Numbered from the stretch's first letter, positions 42,059-50,299 are shown. The stretch is 64,000 nt of DNA from Halogeometricum limi (GCF_900115785.1 NZ_FOYS01000006.1:124001-188000), one strand, 5' to 3'. Numbers and translations: made by a program. The notes: a model not told the origin generated them from the letters alone.

Positions 42059-43159
42059 TCAGAGCGGTTCCTCGCCGTCGACGATTCGCTTCGCTCGCTC
42101 GGCGAGTGCGGGGACTCGCTCCTCCATCAGCGGGTACATCGGGTCGTCGCTGTTGCCCTCCAGATACCGGCGGAAGAACATCTCGCCGAGGGCCGCGAGT
42201 TTGTAGACGGCCAGCGCGCGGTAGAACCGCTGGTGGCTGAACTCGGTTCCCGTCCGCTGTTCGTACCGGTCGACGAGTTCGCGCCGGGTCGGGTAGCCCG
42301 GACGCTCCATGAACGTCGTCTCCAACTCCGGCACGGCCGGGTCGGGGTCGCCCGCGTCGCGCCAGTACGACAGCATCCACCCGAGGTCCGCGCGCGGGTC
42401 GCCGAGCGTGCTCATCTCCCAGTCGAACACCGCCCGGAGTTCGGGGTCCGACGACGGACCGTACAGCACGTTGTCGAGTTTGTAGTCGCCGTGGACCAGC
42501 GTCTCCGGGTGCGTCTCGGGCGCGTTCTCGTCCAACCACGCACCCACCTCGCGGAGGACCGGCACCTCACGTTCCTCGGTCGTTCGCTCGAACGCCCACG
42601 CGAGTTGTTTCCCCCAGCGGTCGACCTGTCTCCGGGTGTAGCCCTCGGCCCGACCGAAGTCCGCGAGTCCGACCGCCGCGGGGTCCACCTCGTGGATGGC
42701 CGCGAGCGTGTCGACGAGTTCCTCGCCGAGTCGTCGTCTGGCGCTCTCGTTCGCGAACCGTTCCGGTTCCGTCTCGCGGAGAACGTCGCCCGCGACGCGC
42801 GACATGACGTAGAAGTCACAGCCCAGGACGTCGTGGTTCTCGCAGGCCAGCACCGTCTCGGGGAGGGGGACGGGCGTCTCCTGAAGCGCGTCCATCACCC
42901 GATGCTCGCGGAGGACGTCGTGGGCCGTCTCGGCCGTCTCGCCCGGCGGCGGACGGCGAATCACCAACCGTCGGTCGCCCCACGTGAGAAACAGCGTCTC
43001 GTTCGAGTGGCCCGCAGGGTGGCGCGTCACCTCGAACGTCGACGCGGGGCCGAGTTCGGTTTCGAGGTACGCGCGGAGGGCGTCCTCGTCCACGAGTCGC
43101 CGGAAGTACGCGTCGTCGCCCCCGTGCGTTTCGGTCCCGTCGTCGCCGTCGTCGCTCAC
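42059..43159 (-). CDS. Phosphotransferase-family protein (ACAD10/11 kinase-like)
   Basis: A 366-aa aminoglycoside-phosphotransferase/choline-kinase-like protein, starting at GTG 43159, which lies 26 nt after a GGTTATCG box. FEVTRHPAGHSNETLFLTWGDRRLVIRRPP is the N-lobe; LVHGDYKLDNVLYGPSS (Brenner motif with catalytic Asp) and AVFDWEMSTLGDPRADLGW (metal-binding Asp) are intact. In animals the same domain is fused to acyl-CoA dehydrogenase in ACAD10/11, where it phosphorylates 4-hydroxyacyl-CoAs. Here the divergent neighbour is an acyl-CoA dehydrogenase of that type, so catabolism of hydroxy-acids is inferred. Confidence 0.88.
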   Translation of the reverse strand: MSDDGDDGTETHGGDDAYFRRLVDEDALRAYLETELGPASTFEVTRHPAGHSNETLFLTWGDRRLVIRRPPPGETAETAHDVLREHRVMDALQETPVPLPETVLACENHDVLGCDFYVMSRVAGDVLRETEPERFANESARRRLGEELVDTLAAIHEVDPAAVGLADFGRAEGYTRRQVDRWGKQLAWAFERTTEEREVPVLREVGAWLDENAPETHPETLVHGDYKLDNVLYGPSSDPELRAVFDWEMSTLGDPRADLGWMLSYWRDAGDPDPAVPELETTFMERPGYPTRRELVDRYEQRTGTEFSHQRFYRALAVYKLAALGEMFFRRYLEGNSDDPMYPLMEERVPALAERAKRIVDGEEPL

Positions 43160-43233
43160 TGTGTTCAGCTCCGTTAGCGACGATAACCCGAGAGCGGAAA
43201 TAGATTTACACCGTTCGATTCCGAGTGGTGAGT

Positions 43234-44448
43234 ATGGAGTACGACGACACCAACGCGGCGCGGGAACTCGCGGCGGGGGTGCGCGAGTTCGTCGACGAAC
43301 GCGTCGTCCCGGTCGAACGCGACTACCTCGGCGACGGCCCCGTCCCCGACGAGGAGATAGCGACCCTCCGAGAGGAGGCGCGAGAACGCGACCTGTACGC
43401 CCCGCAGATGCCGACGGAGTACGGCGGGCAGGGACTGAACTTCCGCGACGTGCTTCCCGCGTTCGAGGAGGCGGGCCGGAGTCTGCTCGGCCCGTCCGCG
43501 ATACACGTCGCCGCGCCCGACGAGGGGAACATGCACACGCTGGAACTGGTGGGGACGGAGGCGCAGAAAGCCGACTATCTCGAACCCCTCGTCGCCGGTG
43601 AGATTCGCTCGGGCTTCTCGATGACCGAACCCGCGCCGGGCGGCGGGTCGGACCCGAAGATGATTCGCACCGAAGCGCGAAAGGAGGGCGACGAGTGGGT
43701 GATAGACGGGCACAAGTGGTGGACGACGCAGGGAAGCGACGCCGACGTGCTCATCGTGATGGCGCGGACGGACCCCGACGCGCATCCCTACGAGGGCACC
43801 TCGCTCTTTCTCGTCCCCGCGGACACCGAGGGCGTGGAAATCGTCCGCGACATCCCCCACGTCGGCGGCGAGTTACTGGGGTCGAGTCACGCCGAGATTC
43901 GGTACGACGAGGTTCGGGTCCCCGAGGAGAACCTCCTCGGCGAGGAGAACCGAGGATTCACGCACGCCCAGCAACGGTTGGGTCCGGCGCGACTGACCCA
44001 CTGCATGCGCTACACGGGGATGGCCTCGCGTGCGTTGGAGGTGGCGAAAGCGTACACGTCTGAGCGCGAGGCGTTCGGCGGCGCGTTGTCGGAGAAGCAG
44101 TCCGTCCGGTTCACCGTCGCCGAAGCCGAGACGCGCCTGCACGCGGTTCGGACGATGGTGCGCGACGCCGCCGGCAGAATCGCCGCCGGCGAGGAGGCGC
44201 GCGTCCCCGTGTCGATGGCCAAGACGTTCACCGCCAACGTGGTGCAGGAGGTGATAGACGACTGCCTGCAACTGTGCGGCGGCAACGGAATCGGGAAGGA
44301 TCTGCCGCTCGCGGACTTCTACGAGGACGTGCGGGCGTTCCGCCTCATCGACGGCGCGGACGAAGTTCACAAACGCGTCGTCGCCCGAGACGCCTTCCGC
44401 GATGTGGACCCCTCGGCCATCGAGGGCGTCACGCGGTACGAGGAGTGA
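43234..44448 (+). CDS. Acyl-CoA dehydrogenase, ACAD11-like
   Basis: A 404-aa FAD-dependent dehydrogenase. YAPQMPTEYGGQGLNF and SGFSMTEPAPGGGSDPKMIRTEA form the flavin-side motifs, IDGHKWWTTQGSDAD the substrate pocket, and the C-terminal RLIDGADEVHKRVVARD is the form typical of ACAD10/11-type enzymes rather than short-chain ones. The start ATG 43234 lies 31 nt after AAATAGATTTA. It is divergently transcribed from the phosphotransferase-family gene, sharing a 75-bp promoter region, and probably works with it. Confidence 0.93.
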   Translation: MEYDDTNAARELAAGVREFVDERVVPVERDYLGDGPVPDEEIATLREEARERDLYAPQMPTEYGGQGLNFRDVLPAFEEAGRSLLGPSAIHVAAPDEGNMHTLELVGTEAQKADYLEPLVAGEIRSGFSMTEPAPGGGSDPKMIRTEARKEGDEWVIDGHKWWTTQGSDADVLIVMARTDPDAHPYEGTSLFLVPADTEGVEIVRDIPHVGGELLGSSHAEIRYDEVRVPEENLLGEENRGFTHAQQRLGPARLTHCMRYTGMASRALEVAKAYTSEREAFGGALSEKQSVRFTVAEAETRLHAVRTMVRDAAGRIAAGEEARVPVSMAKTFTANVVQEVIDDCLQLCGGNGIGKDLPLADFYEDVRAFRLIDGADEVHKRVVARDAFRDVDPSAIEGVTRYEE

Positions 44449-44449
44449 C

Positions 44450-44842
44450 TCAGTACGATTCGACGTCTAGTTCCTCGATGCGTCCGAAGTGTTCAGCGTT
44501 CTCCGTGAGCACCGACTCTTCGTGAACGAGTGCCGTGGCCGCGATTATCGAGTCGCCGATACCGATCTGCCGACCGTCGTCGGTCAGGCGTCCGTCTAAT
44601 CGACCCGCTTTCTTCATCACCGCGTCATCTGCCGGGTAGACGGGTCGAGAGTCGAGGACCATCTCGATCTGTCGACGGCGTTGGTCCGGGTTGCTCACCC
44701 GCTCGATACTGTGGTACAGTTCGAACAGCGTCATCGACGAGAGCGTGAGCGGAACGTGATTCCGTTCCAGTTCGCGGACTCTCTGCATCGCTCGCTCGTT
44801 CCCCTGCATCAGCCGTATCAGCACGTTCGTGTCGACGATCAC
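44450..44842 (-). CDS. vapC: PIN-domain toxin VapC
   Basis: A 130-aa PIN-domain endoribonuclease. It starts at GTG 44842, overlapping the antitoxin stop (GTGA). MIVDTNVLIRLM carries the first acidic residue, LFELYHSIERV the second, and GIGDSIIAATALVHEESVLTEN the third, with a hydrophobic core between. All main catalytic acidic residues look intact. VapC toxins cleave tRNA or rRNA and are neutralised by VapB. Its 3' end is 1 bp from the convergent acyl-CoA dehydrogenase stop. Confidence 0.88.
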   Translation of the reverse strand: MIVDTNVLIRLMQGNERAMQRVRELERNHVPLTLSSMTLFELYHSIERVSNPDQRRRQIEMVLDSRPVYPADDAVMKKAGRLDGRLTDDGRQIGIGDSIIAATALVHEESVLTENAEHFGRIEELDVESY

Positions 44843-45084
44843 GAGTCCAACTGCTCGCTGAGGCGGTCGAGACGGTCGCGCGACTGTTCGTCGCGTTCTC
44901 GAATCGCCCCGCGAATCGCGCCGGCTTCCTCGTCCGAGAGGATTCCCGCGAGGTCGAGAAGCGAGCGTTCTCCGGCGATTCGTTCGACAGTATCCGAAAA
45001 CGACTCTCCGTCCTGCTTTCGCATCTCGAGTCGGCGATACGCGGCCTCGGTGAGACGGACGTTTCGGTACTCTGTCTTGCCCAT
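44839..45084 (-). CDS. vapB: Antitoxin VapB, ribbon-helix-helix-like
   Basis: An 81-aa protein starting MGKTEYRNVRLTEAAYRRLEMRKQDGESFSDTVERIAG, where the short beta-strand followed by two helices is typical of VapB antitoxins of the RHH-like UPF0330 type. The acidic and basic C-terminal tail (RGAIRERDEQSRDRLDRL) would wrap the toxin. Its start lies 28 nt after a TCGTTAAGAC box, so the transcript is leaderless, and an 18-bp dyad begins at its first codon. Confidence 0.86.
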   Translation of the reverse strand: MGKTEYRNVRLTEAAYRRLEMRKQDGESFSDTVERIAGERSLLDLAGILSDEEAGAIRGAIRERDEQSRDRLDRLSEQLDS

Positions 45085-45101
45085 GCACACAGTTGTGTGC
45101 A
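45084..45101. promoter_or_regulatory. 18-bp palindromic operator at the vapB start
   Basis: TGCACACAGTTGTGTGCA has perfect 8-bp arms and lies directly between the BoxA (centre about 45112) and the vapB ATG, overlapping the first base of the start codon. This fits autorepression by the VapBC complex. Confidence 0.68.
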
Positions 45102-45193
45102 GCAAGTCTTAACGATTTTGTCTACGACCCATCGATTTTACGTTGATAACTCTCACCGAAAATTGATTACCAGTGAACGAGACGTGAGAGACG

Positions 45194-45229
45194 ATGACAG
45201 ACGATTCGCAGAACGAGGCGGAACAATGA
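45194..45229 (+). CDS. Possible leader peptide (11 aa) before the SDR gene
   Basis: MTDDSQNEAEQ starts about 30 nt after an AAATTGATTA box; its TGA overlaps the ATG at 45226 (ATGA). The peptide is acidic and very short. Confidence 0.3.
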   Translation: MTDDSQNEAEQ

Positions 45230-46017
45230 CGACGGACCGATTCGGCGTCGCCGGACAGACGGCCATCGTCACGGGCGCGTCCAGCGGTATCGGGAAGACC
45301 ATCGCCGAACAGTTCGCGGCGGGCGGCGCGGACGTGGTCGTCTGTTCGCGCGAACAGGAGAACGTCGACCCGGTGGCAGACGGTATCAACGAGCGAACGG
45401 GCGACGGCGACGGGACGGGCGGTCAGGCGTTGGCCGTCGAGTGCGACGTGACCGACCGCGACGCCGTGGAGGCCCTCGTGGAAGCGACCGTCGAGGAGTT
45501 CGGCGGAGTCGACTGCCTCGTGAACAACGCGGGCGCGTCGTTCATGGCGTCGTTCGACGACATCTCCGAGAACGGGTGGGAGACCATCGTCGGAATCAAC
45601 CTCACGGGGACGTACCACTGCACGCAGGCCGCGGGCGAGTACCTGAGAGACGGCGGCGGGACGGTTCTCAACCTCGCGAGCGTCGCCGGGACGCAGGGCG
45701 CACCGTTCATGAGCCACTACGGGGCGGCGAAGGCGGGCATCGTCAACCTCACCACCACGCTGGCGTACGAGTGGGCGAGCGAGGGCGTCCGCGTGAACTG
45801 CATCGCGCCGGGGTTCGTCGCCACGCCGGGCGTCGAGTCGCAGATGGGCGTCTCCGGAGAGAACATCGACCGCGACGAAGTCGAGCGTCGCATCGGTCTC
45901 ACGGAGGAGATAGCCGACCTCGCGCAGTTTCTCGCCTCGCCCGCCTCGTCGTACGTCGTCGGCGAGACCATCGTCGCGCAGGGCGTCCCGCAGGTGATGG
46001 AGACGCCCGAGGTGTAG
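45226..46017 (+). CDS. SDR family oxidoreductase (FabG-like)
   Basis: A 263-aa short-chain dehydrogenase. VTGASSGIGKTIAE binds the cofactor, LVNNAGASF and NLASVAGTQGAPFMSHYGAAKAGIVNL contain NNAG, the catalytic Ser and the YxxxK (Tyr/Lys) intact. The end APGFVATPGVES and VVGETIVAQGVPQV are typical. Substrate is probably a 3-oxoacyl-CoA/ACP or similar ketone; its position near acyl-CoA genes supports a 3-hydroxyacyl dehydrogenase role, by inference. The ATG at 45226 was chosen because everything before it is poorly coding. Confidence 0.92.
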   Translation: MTTDRFGVAGQTAIVTGASSGIGKTIAEQFAAGGADVVVCSREQENVDPVADGINERTGDGDGTGGQALAVECDVTDRDAVEALVEATVEEFGGVDCLVNNAGASFMASFDDISENGWETIVGINLTGTYHCTQAAGEYLRDGGGTVLNLASVAGTQGAPFMSHYGAAKAGIVNLTTTLAYEWASEGVRVNCIAPGFVATPGVESQMGVSGENIDRDEVERRIGLTEEIADLAQFLASPASSYVVGETIVAQGVPQVMETPEV

Positions 46018-46370
46018 AACCAATCGGCGGTTTCCCAACAGTACGCGAGAGAGTCCTCGACCCGCGAAAAGCACGTTCTCGACCGTCTCGGTAACGCTGT
46101 CGCTCTCCGAGCACGGTCTATGAAATAAGGAGTGAACGACAGTCGGCGTTCGCGTCAAGTACCCCTACCCGGCGCGCCCGCGGACCGTCGTTCGGTCACC
46201 GTACTCGAATGGTATGTGAGATTGAATAAAAGTCTTGTGTCCCGTCTGCCGCGTGTCTGACGCTCTCGGGCTTCCTTCCCTCCGAATTCGTGTGAATAGC
46301 TCCCACAGATAGCCGTGGGTCCGGGCACTGGCCGGACCGTTTACCACCTCCCCGGCCCTCGGATAGCAGG
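46018..46370. other. Intergenic region with two hairpins
   Basis: About 350 bp. It contains two short hairpins close together, CCCAC...GTGGG at 46302-46319 and GGTCCGG...CCGGACC at 46318-46338, and a GTTTACC box at 46339-46345 about 28 nt before the aldo/keto reductase ATG. No gene is supported. Confidence 0.5.
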
Positions 46371-47216
46371 ATGCTACAAAACGAGAGCGACACGTTCGAC
46401 ATCGGCGGTGAACTGACGGTTCATCGACTGGGGTACGGGGCGATGCGCGTCACCGGCGAGGACATCATCGGCGAACCGGACGACGTGGAGGACGCGAAAC
46501 ACGTCCTCCAGTCGGCGGTGAACCTCGGAATCGACTTCATCGACACCGCGGACTCCTACGGACCGGGCGTGAGCGAACGTCTCATCCACGACTCGCTGGC
46601 ACCGTACCCGGAGGACCTGGTCGTCGCGACGAAGGGGGGACTCCTCCGGAACCGCGACGGCGACTGGATTCCGCACGGCGACCCGGACTACCTCCGGAAC
46701 GCGCACCTGTGTAGTCTGGACCGCCTCGGCGTCGACTCCATCGACCTCTACCAGTACCACCGTCCGGACCCGGACACGGACTTCGAGGAGTCGGTGACGG
46801 CGCTGGCCGAACTGAAAGACGAGGGCGTGATAGAGCACATCGGCGTGAGCAACGTCAGCGTCGACCAGTTGGAGACGGCCCGGGATATCGTCGACATCGC
46901 GACGGTGCAGAACCGCTTCAACCTCGGTCACCGCGAGGACGACGACGTGTTGGCGGCGTGTGAGGACTACGACATCGGATTCATCCCGTGGTATCCCCTC
47001 GCGGCGGGTGACCTCGGTGACAAGAGAGAAGTGCTGGAATCGGTCGCCGCGGACCGCGACGCGACGGAGTATCAGGTGATGCTCGCGTGGTTGCTGCACC
47101 ACTCGCCGGTCATCCTCCCGATACCGGGGACGTCGGACGTAGAGCACCTGAAGCAGAACGTCGGCGCCACGCATCTCGACCTGACGGACGACGAGATGGC
47201 GCGGCTAGACGAGTAG
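46371..47216 (+). CDS. Aldo/keto reductase
   Basis: A 281-aa TIM-barrel NADPH-dependent reductase. The catalytic tetrad is visible: FIDTADSYGPGVSE (Asp, Tyr), LVVATKGGLL (Lys) and LYQYHRPDP (His). GVIEHIGVSNVSVDQLE and the cofactor loop ILPIPGTSDVEHLKQN are typical of the family. It reduces aldehydes or ketones in the cytoplasm. It appears to be a single gene; the substrate cannot be inferred. Confidence 0.93.
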   Translation: MLQNESDTFDIGGELTVHRLGYGAMRVTGEDIIGEPDDVEDAKHVLQSAVNLGIDFIDTADSYGPGVSERLIHDSLAPYPEDLVVATKGGLLRNRDGDWIPHGDPDYLRNAHLCSLDRLGVDSIDLYQYHRPDPDTDFEESVTALAELKDEGVIEHIGVSNVSVDQLETARDIVDIATVQNRFNLGHREDDDVLAACEDYDIGFIPWYPLAAGDLGDKREVLESVAADRDATEYQVMLAWLLHHSPVILPIPGTSDVEHLKQNVGATHLDLTDDEMARLDE

Positions 47217-47371
47217 TCGCGGACCGCAAAGCGCAGTTTTCCGAGTGATGCGACTCCTCGGACGTGAAAGCGGGCCGAAGAAGGGGGACCGCGGGGATGA
47301 GATGTCGAACACGGGAACTCATCCGTTCGGTGTCCGACGCGGCGGCCCGATTCGAACGTGGGTGACGTCAG

Positions 47372-47737
47372 TTACGCCGACGTCTCGGTTTCGGTCTCGT
47401 CCGTCTCGTTCGTCGTCGTGGAGTTGTCGGACGTCTCGTTCATCGAGGACTCCTCGGTGGTTTCGTTCATCGAGGATTCCTCAGTGGTCTCGTTCATCGA
47501 GGAATCTTCCGTCGTCTCTTCCTCGGTCAGCGTCTCCGTCTCCTCTTCGGTCGTCTCCTCCTCGGTCGCCATCTCGGAGGTCTCTTCCATCTCGGTGACG
47601 GTGTCTTCGCTGACACCGTCCGTGGTCGCGCCCACGGAGGAGTTGTTCTCTGTACTCGCGCCACTGGAACCGGAACAGCCTGCGAACAGCATCAGTGCTG
47701 CGACGAGGCATGCAGCCAAGATCTTTCGGTCTACCAT
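47372..47737 (-). CDS. Small secreted lipoprotein, Glu/Thr-rich repeats
   Basis: A 121-aa protein starting at ATG 47737, about 25 nt after CTTTATCC, so leaderless. MVDRKILAACLVAALMLFAGC is a Sec-type lipoprotein signal with lipobox LFAGC. The mature part is disordered and acidic, with three tandem SSMNETTEE nonamers, and carries no domain. Such acidic low-complexity lipoproteins are common in haloarchaea; no function is known. The low-complexity coding DNA could vary in copy number. Confidence 0.75.
   Translation of the reverse strand: MVDRKILAACLVAALMLFAGCSGSSGASTENNSSVGATTDGVSEDTVTEMEETSEMATEEETTEEETETLTEEETTEDSSMNETTEESSMNETTEESSMNETSDNSTTTNETDETETETSA
47434..47514. repeat. Three tandem 27-bp repeats in the lipoprotein gene
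   Basis: Units at 47434-47460, 47461-47487 and 47488-47514 encode SSMNETTEE-like nonamers on the minus strand. Each unit contains TCGTTCATCGAGGA. The units are nearly identical, a likely site of repeat number variation. Confidence 0.75.
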
Positions 47738-48600
47738 CGATTCACCAGATGGCGGTGAGGGATAAAGGCCCCAATACCCGTTGCGACCGATTTCATCGTT
47801 CCAATCCGGATAATGTGAAACAAGAACTCTTAGCGGCCGACAAACCCTATACCCGGTACTAAACGCTTTTGGCAGAGTTGGATATCCGGGCGGGGAACCC
47901 GGAGAAAATGGCACGGGAGAACGGTCCCGGACGGGGAGTCCGGACGCCCGAGCGCGCGGTGAATGGAACGTCTGCGGGATGGGGATGCGGGATGCGACGT
48001 CACGCGCGGGCTCGGTGCGGGCAGTCGGACGACGTGATAGGTCGCTGGGGATGCGACGGGTGTACCCCCGCGATACGGGATGGGAGCGCCGCCACGGAGG
48101 CGGCGGAGGCGGGGATACGTCGGGTCGGCGCTCGGAGTGGGGTGCTCTGTGACCGACCGGGGTCGTCCGGAACCGCAGTTCTGTTGCCTGACGATGGCTC
48201 GGTACCCCGAACGAGGACGGCCAGCGGCGGGGAAGCGGCCGTCGTTCGTTCGTCGAGGTGCCTTACGGTGCCACCAACCTATGCAAGGAGGTGGGTGGAT
48301 AAAGACAGTAATACTCGTTCCGACCACTTCCACTGTTTCACGACTGTTCCGGCGTCCAGACCGTCGTTAACGCATTCGAAAGACGGACTGTTTCAAACGC
48401 CCCGGAGACCCGCCGCTAGATGAATCGATACGGGCCGACTCGCGGCAGACCTCGCCGAAACAAGTCTGTTTTACTACTGGTCAGAACAGTTGAAGTTCTC
48501 AAATTTTTCACCGACTTATCGTCACATTATACTGATAACCGACACGAGCCAGTAAGTTTTTGAGTGAAACGTCTAGAGAGTACGTACAACGAGAATCGCC
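47738..48600. other. 860-bp stretch without a convincing gene
   Basis: No frame on either strand shows the acidic composition of real genes here; the open frames that exist give Arg/Gly/Ser-rich shadows. The first 80 bp carries the lipoprotein promoter. From about 47930 to 48250 the top strand is G-rich with repeated GGGATGCG/GGGATGGG-like words. The last 150 bp is AT-rich, with the promoter of the 48601 gene. It could hold an RNA or a decayed element; I see no tRNA or rRNA. Confidence 0.5.
48552..48561 (+). promoter_or_regulatory. BoxA-like element for the 48601 gene
   Basis: TAAGTTTTTG lies about 45 nt before the ATG, which would give a short leader of roughly 18 nt. The upstream 70 bp is AT-rich and includes ACATTATACTGATAACC. 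Confidence 0.4.
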
Positions 48601-50169
48601 ATGTCTTCAACCGCGCTCCGTTCCACATTGCTGTTCGCCGCGGTCGTACTCGTCCTCGTCGGCGTCTCCGCCGCACCGGTCGTCGCCGCGCCCGGGACGA
48701 CAGTCACCTCCGAGGTGGTAGCGACCATCGACGGCACCACGTACGTCTGGCAGTCTTCGGCGACCGACATCCGCGTCGAGACGGCACAGTCGCTCTCCTC
48801 GTCGGCGTCGGTGTGCGTCGGCCCCGCCGAGGGGAACTCGTCTGTCGCGTGCGCGGCCGGGAACGGAAGTGCGACCACCACGATATCGGTTCCGAACTGG
48901 CCCGCCGACGTGACGGGAGCGCAGACCGTCTTCGTGAACGACTCCGGCGAACGGACCGTCGTCACGAAGGGAGCCGTCTTCGTGATGACGAAGTCGGGTG
49001 ACGTCGACGGTGACGGCCTCTCGAACGAGCGAGAAGTGAACGGCGAGACCGGGTTCAAGACGGCCGACACCGACGGCGACGGACTCAACGACGGCGCGGA
49101 AGTGAACCAGTACGAGACGGACCCCACGGCGTCCGACACCGATAGCGACGGACTCGGTGATTCGCTCGAAGTGTCGACGTACGAGACGAACCCCACGGAA
49201 CCGGACACGGACGGGGACGGACTCTCCGACGGTGCCGAAGTGAACCAACACTCCACGTCGCCGACGAAGTCCGACACCGACGGCGACGGCCTCACGGACG
49301 CCGCCGAGATACGGACCTACGGGACGAACCCGAACAAGGCCGACACCGACGGCGACGGACTCTCCGACGGTGACGAGGTCAACACGTACGAGACCAACCC
49401 GAACAAGGCCGACACCGACGACGACAACCTCGCGGACGCCGTCGAGGTCGAGGAGACGAAGACGAATCCGAACACCGCCGACACCGACGGCGACGGACTC
49501 TCCGACGGCGCGGAAGTGAACGTCCACGGCACCGACCCGAACAAGGCCGACACCGACGGCGACGGCGTCAGCGACCGCGTCGAGATAGAACAGGGAAGCG
49601 ACCCCGGACAGGCCGCCGAACCCTCCACACCGCTCTCGCCGGACGCCGGCGTCGCAGTCGTCGGCGCCCTCCTCCTCGCCGTCGGCGGTGGCTACCTCTG
49701 GTGGCGCCGGCGCGGCGGCGCGGCGGCACAGACCGACGACGACGACGGGTCCGCCGGCGGTGCCGCCGTCGCGACCACCGAATCGGCCCGCGAGACTATC
49801 GCGACGCCGGTGGAGACGGCCGTAGAGACGACGCCCGACCCGATACCGGGAACCGCCGTCGACGAGGAGTCGGTCGACGAACCCGAACCCGGGGTCGACG
49901 ACGCGGAGACGACGGGACCCGACCCGTACGACGAACCGTTGACGCGCGAGGACGAAATCGTCGCCATCCTCGAAGACGCCGGCGGTCGACTCGAACAGAG
50001 CACCATCGTCTCGGAGACGGGGTGGTCGAAGGCGACGGTCAGTCGAGTCCTCTCGTCGATGGCCGACGAGGGAGAGGTGACGAAGATATCGCTCGGCCGG
50101 CGCAACCTCATCACCCTCCCCGGCTACGAACCGGACGGGGCGCGGTCACCCTTCGAGCAACCCACGTAG
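48601..50169 (+). CDS. Surface TSP3-repeat protein with cytoplasmic winged helix
   Basis: A 522-aa membrane protein. An N-terminal signal (LLFAAVVLVLVGVSAAPVVAA, about 11-31) is followed by an extracellular beta region. Nine acidic DxDGDGL loops lie at about 134, 156, 179, 202, 225, 248, 271, 294 and 317, spaced 22-23 residues: thrombospondin-type-3/calcium-binding repeats. One transmembrane segment (about 349-368, VAVVGALLLAVGGGYLWWRRR) follows. The cytoplasmic part is an acidic linker and a winged-helix domain at about 448-508 (EIVAILEDAGGRLEQSTIV, WSKATVSRVLSSMADEG, NLITLPG). This architecture predicts a one-component sensor in which an external calcium/surface module controls DNA binding. 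Targets are unknown. Confidence 0.88.
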   Translation: MSSTALRSTLLFAAVVLVLVGVSAAPVVAAPGTTVTSEVVATIDGTTYVWQSSATDIRVETAQSLSSSASVCVGPAEGNSSVACAAGNGSATTTISVPNWPADVTGAQTVFVNDSGERTVVTKGAVFVMTKSGDVDGDGLSNEREVNGETGFKTADTDGDGLNDGAEVNQYETDPTASDTDSDGLGDSLEVSTYETNPTEPDTDGDGLSDGAEVNQHSTSPTKSDTDGDGLTDAAEIRTYGTNPNKADTDGDGLSDGDEVNTYETNPNKADTDDDNLADAVEVEETKTNPNTADTDGDGLSDGAEVNVHGTDPNKADTDGDGVSDRVEIEQGSDPGQAAEPSTPLSPDAGVAVVGALLLAVGGGYLWWRRRGGAAAQTDDDDGSAGGAAVATTESARETIATPVETAVETTPDPIPGTAVDEESVDEPEPGVDDAETTGPDPYDEPLTREDEIVAILEDAGGRLEQSTIVSETGWSKATVSRVLSSMADEGEVTKISLGRRNLITLPGYEPDGARSPFEQPT

Positions 50170-50299
50170 TCGCGGTACCCTCCCGGCCGGAATGGCCGCA
50201 TCAGCGCCAGCGTCGAGACAGTCGCGTCACCGCCCGAACCGACGTCTGCAGTGTTCTCGCGCATCGCTCCCGGAAGGACACGTTTTAGGGTGTTTAGGA

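Noticed and set aside
46302..46338. Two adjacent hairpins considered as a riboswitch or small RNA
   Set aside because: Stems are only 5-7 bp with 7-8-nt loops, no conserved core motif is visible and the region lies upstream of the likely transcription start.
47346..47362. GATTCGAACGTGGG resembling a tRNA T-loop
   Set aside because: The flanking stems do not pair (G53-C61 missing) and no acceptor or anticodon arm can be drawn on either strand.
47869..48423. A 184-codon + frame in the 860-bp dark region
   Set aside because: Composition (Arg, Gly, Ser, Cys) is unlike haloarchaeal proteins, no ribosome signal or domain, and codon third positions show no GC preference.
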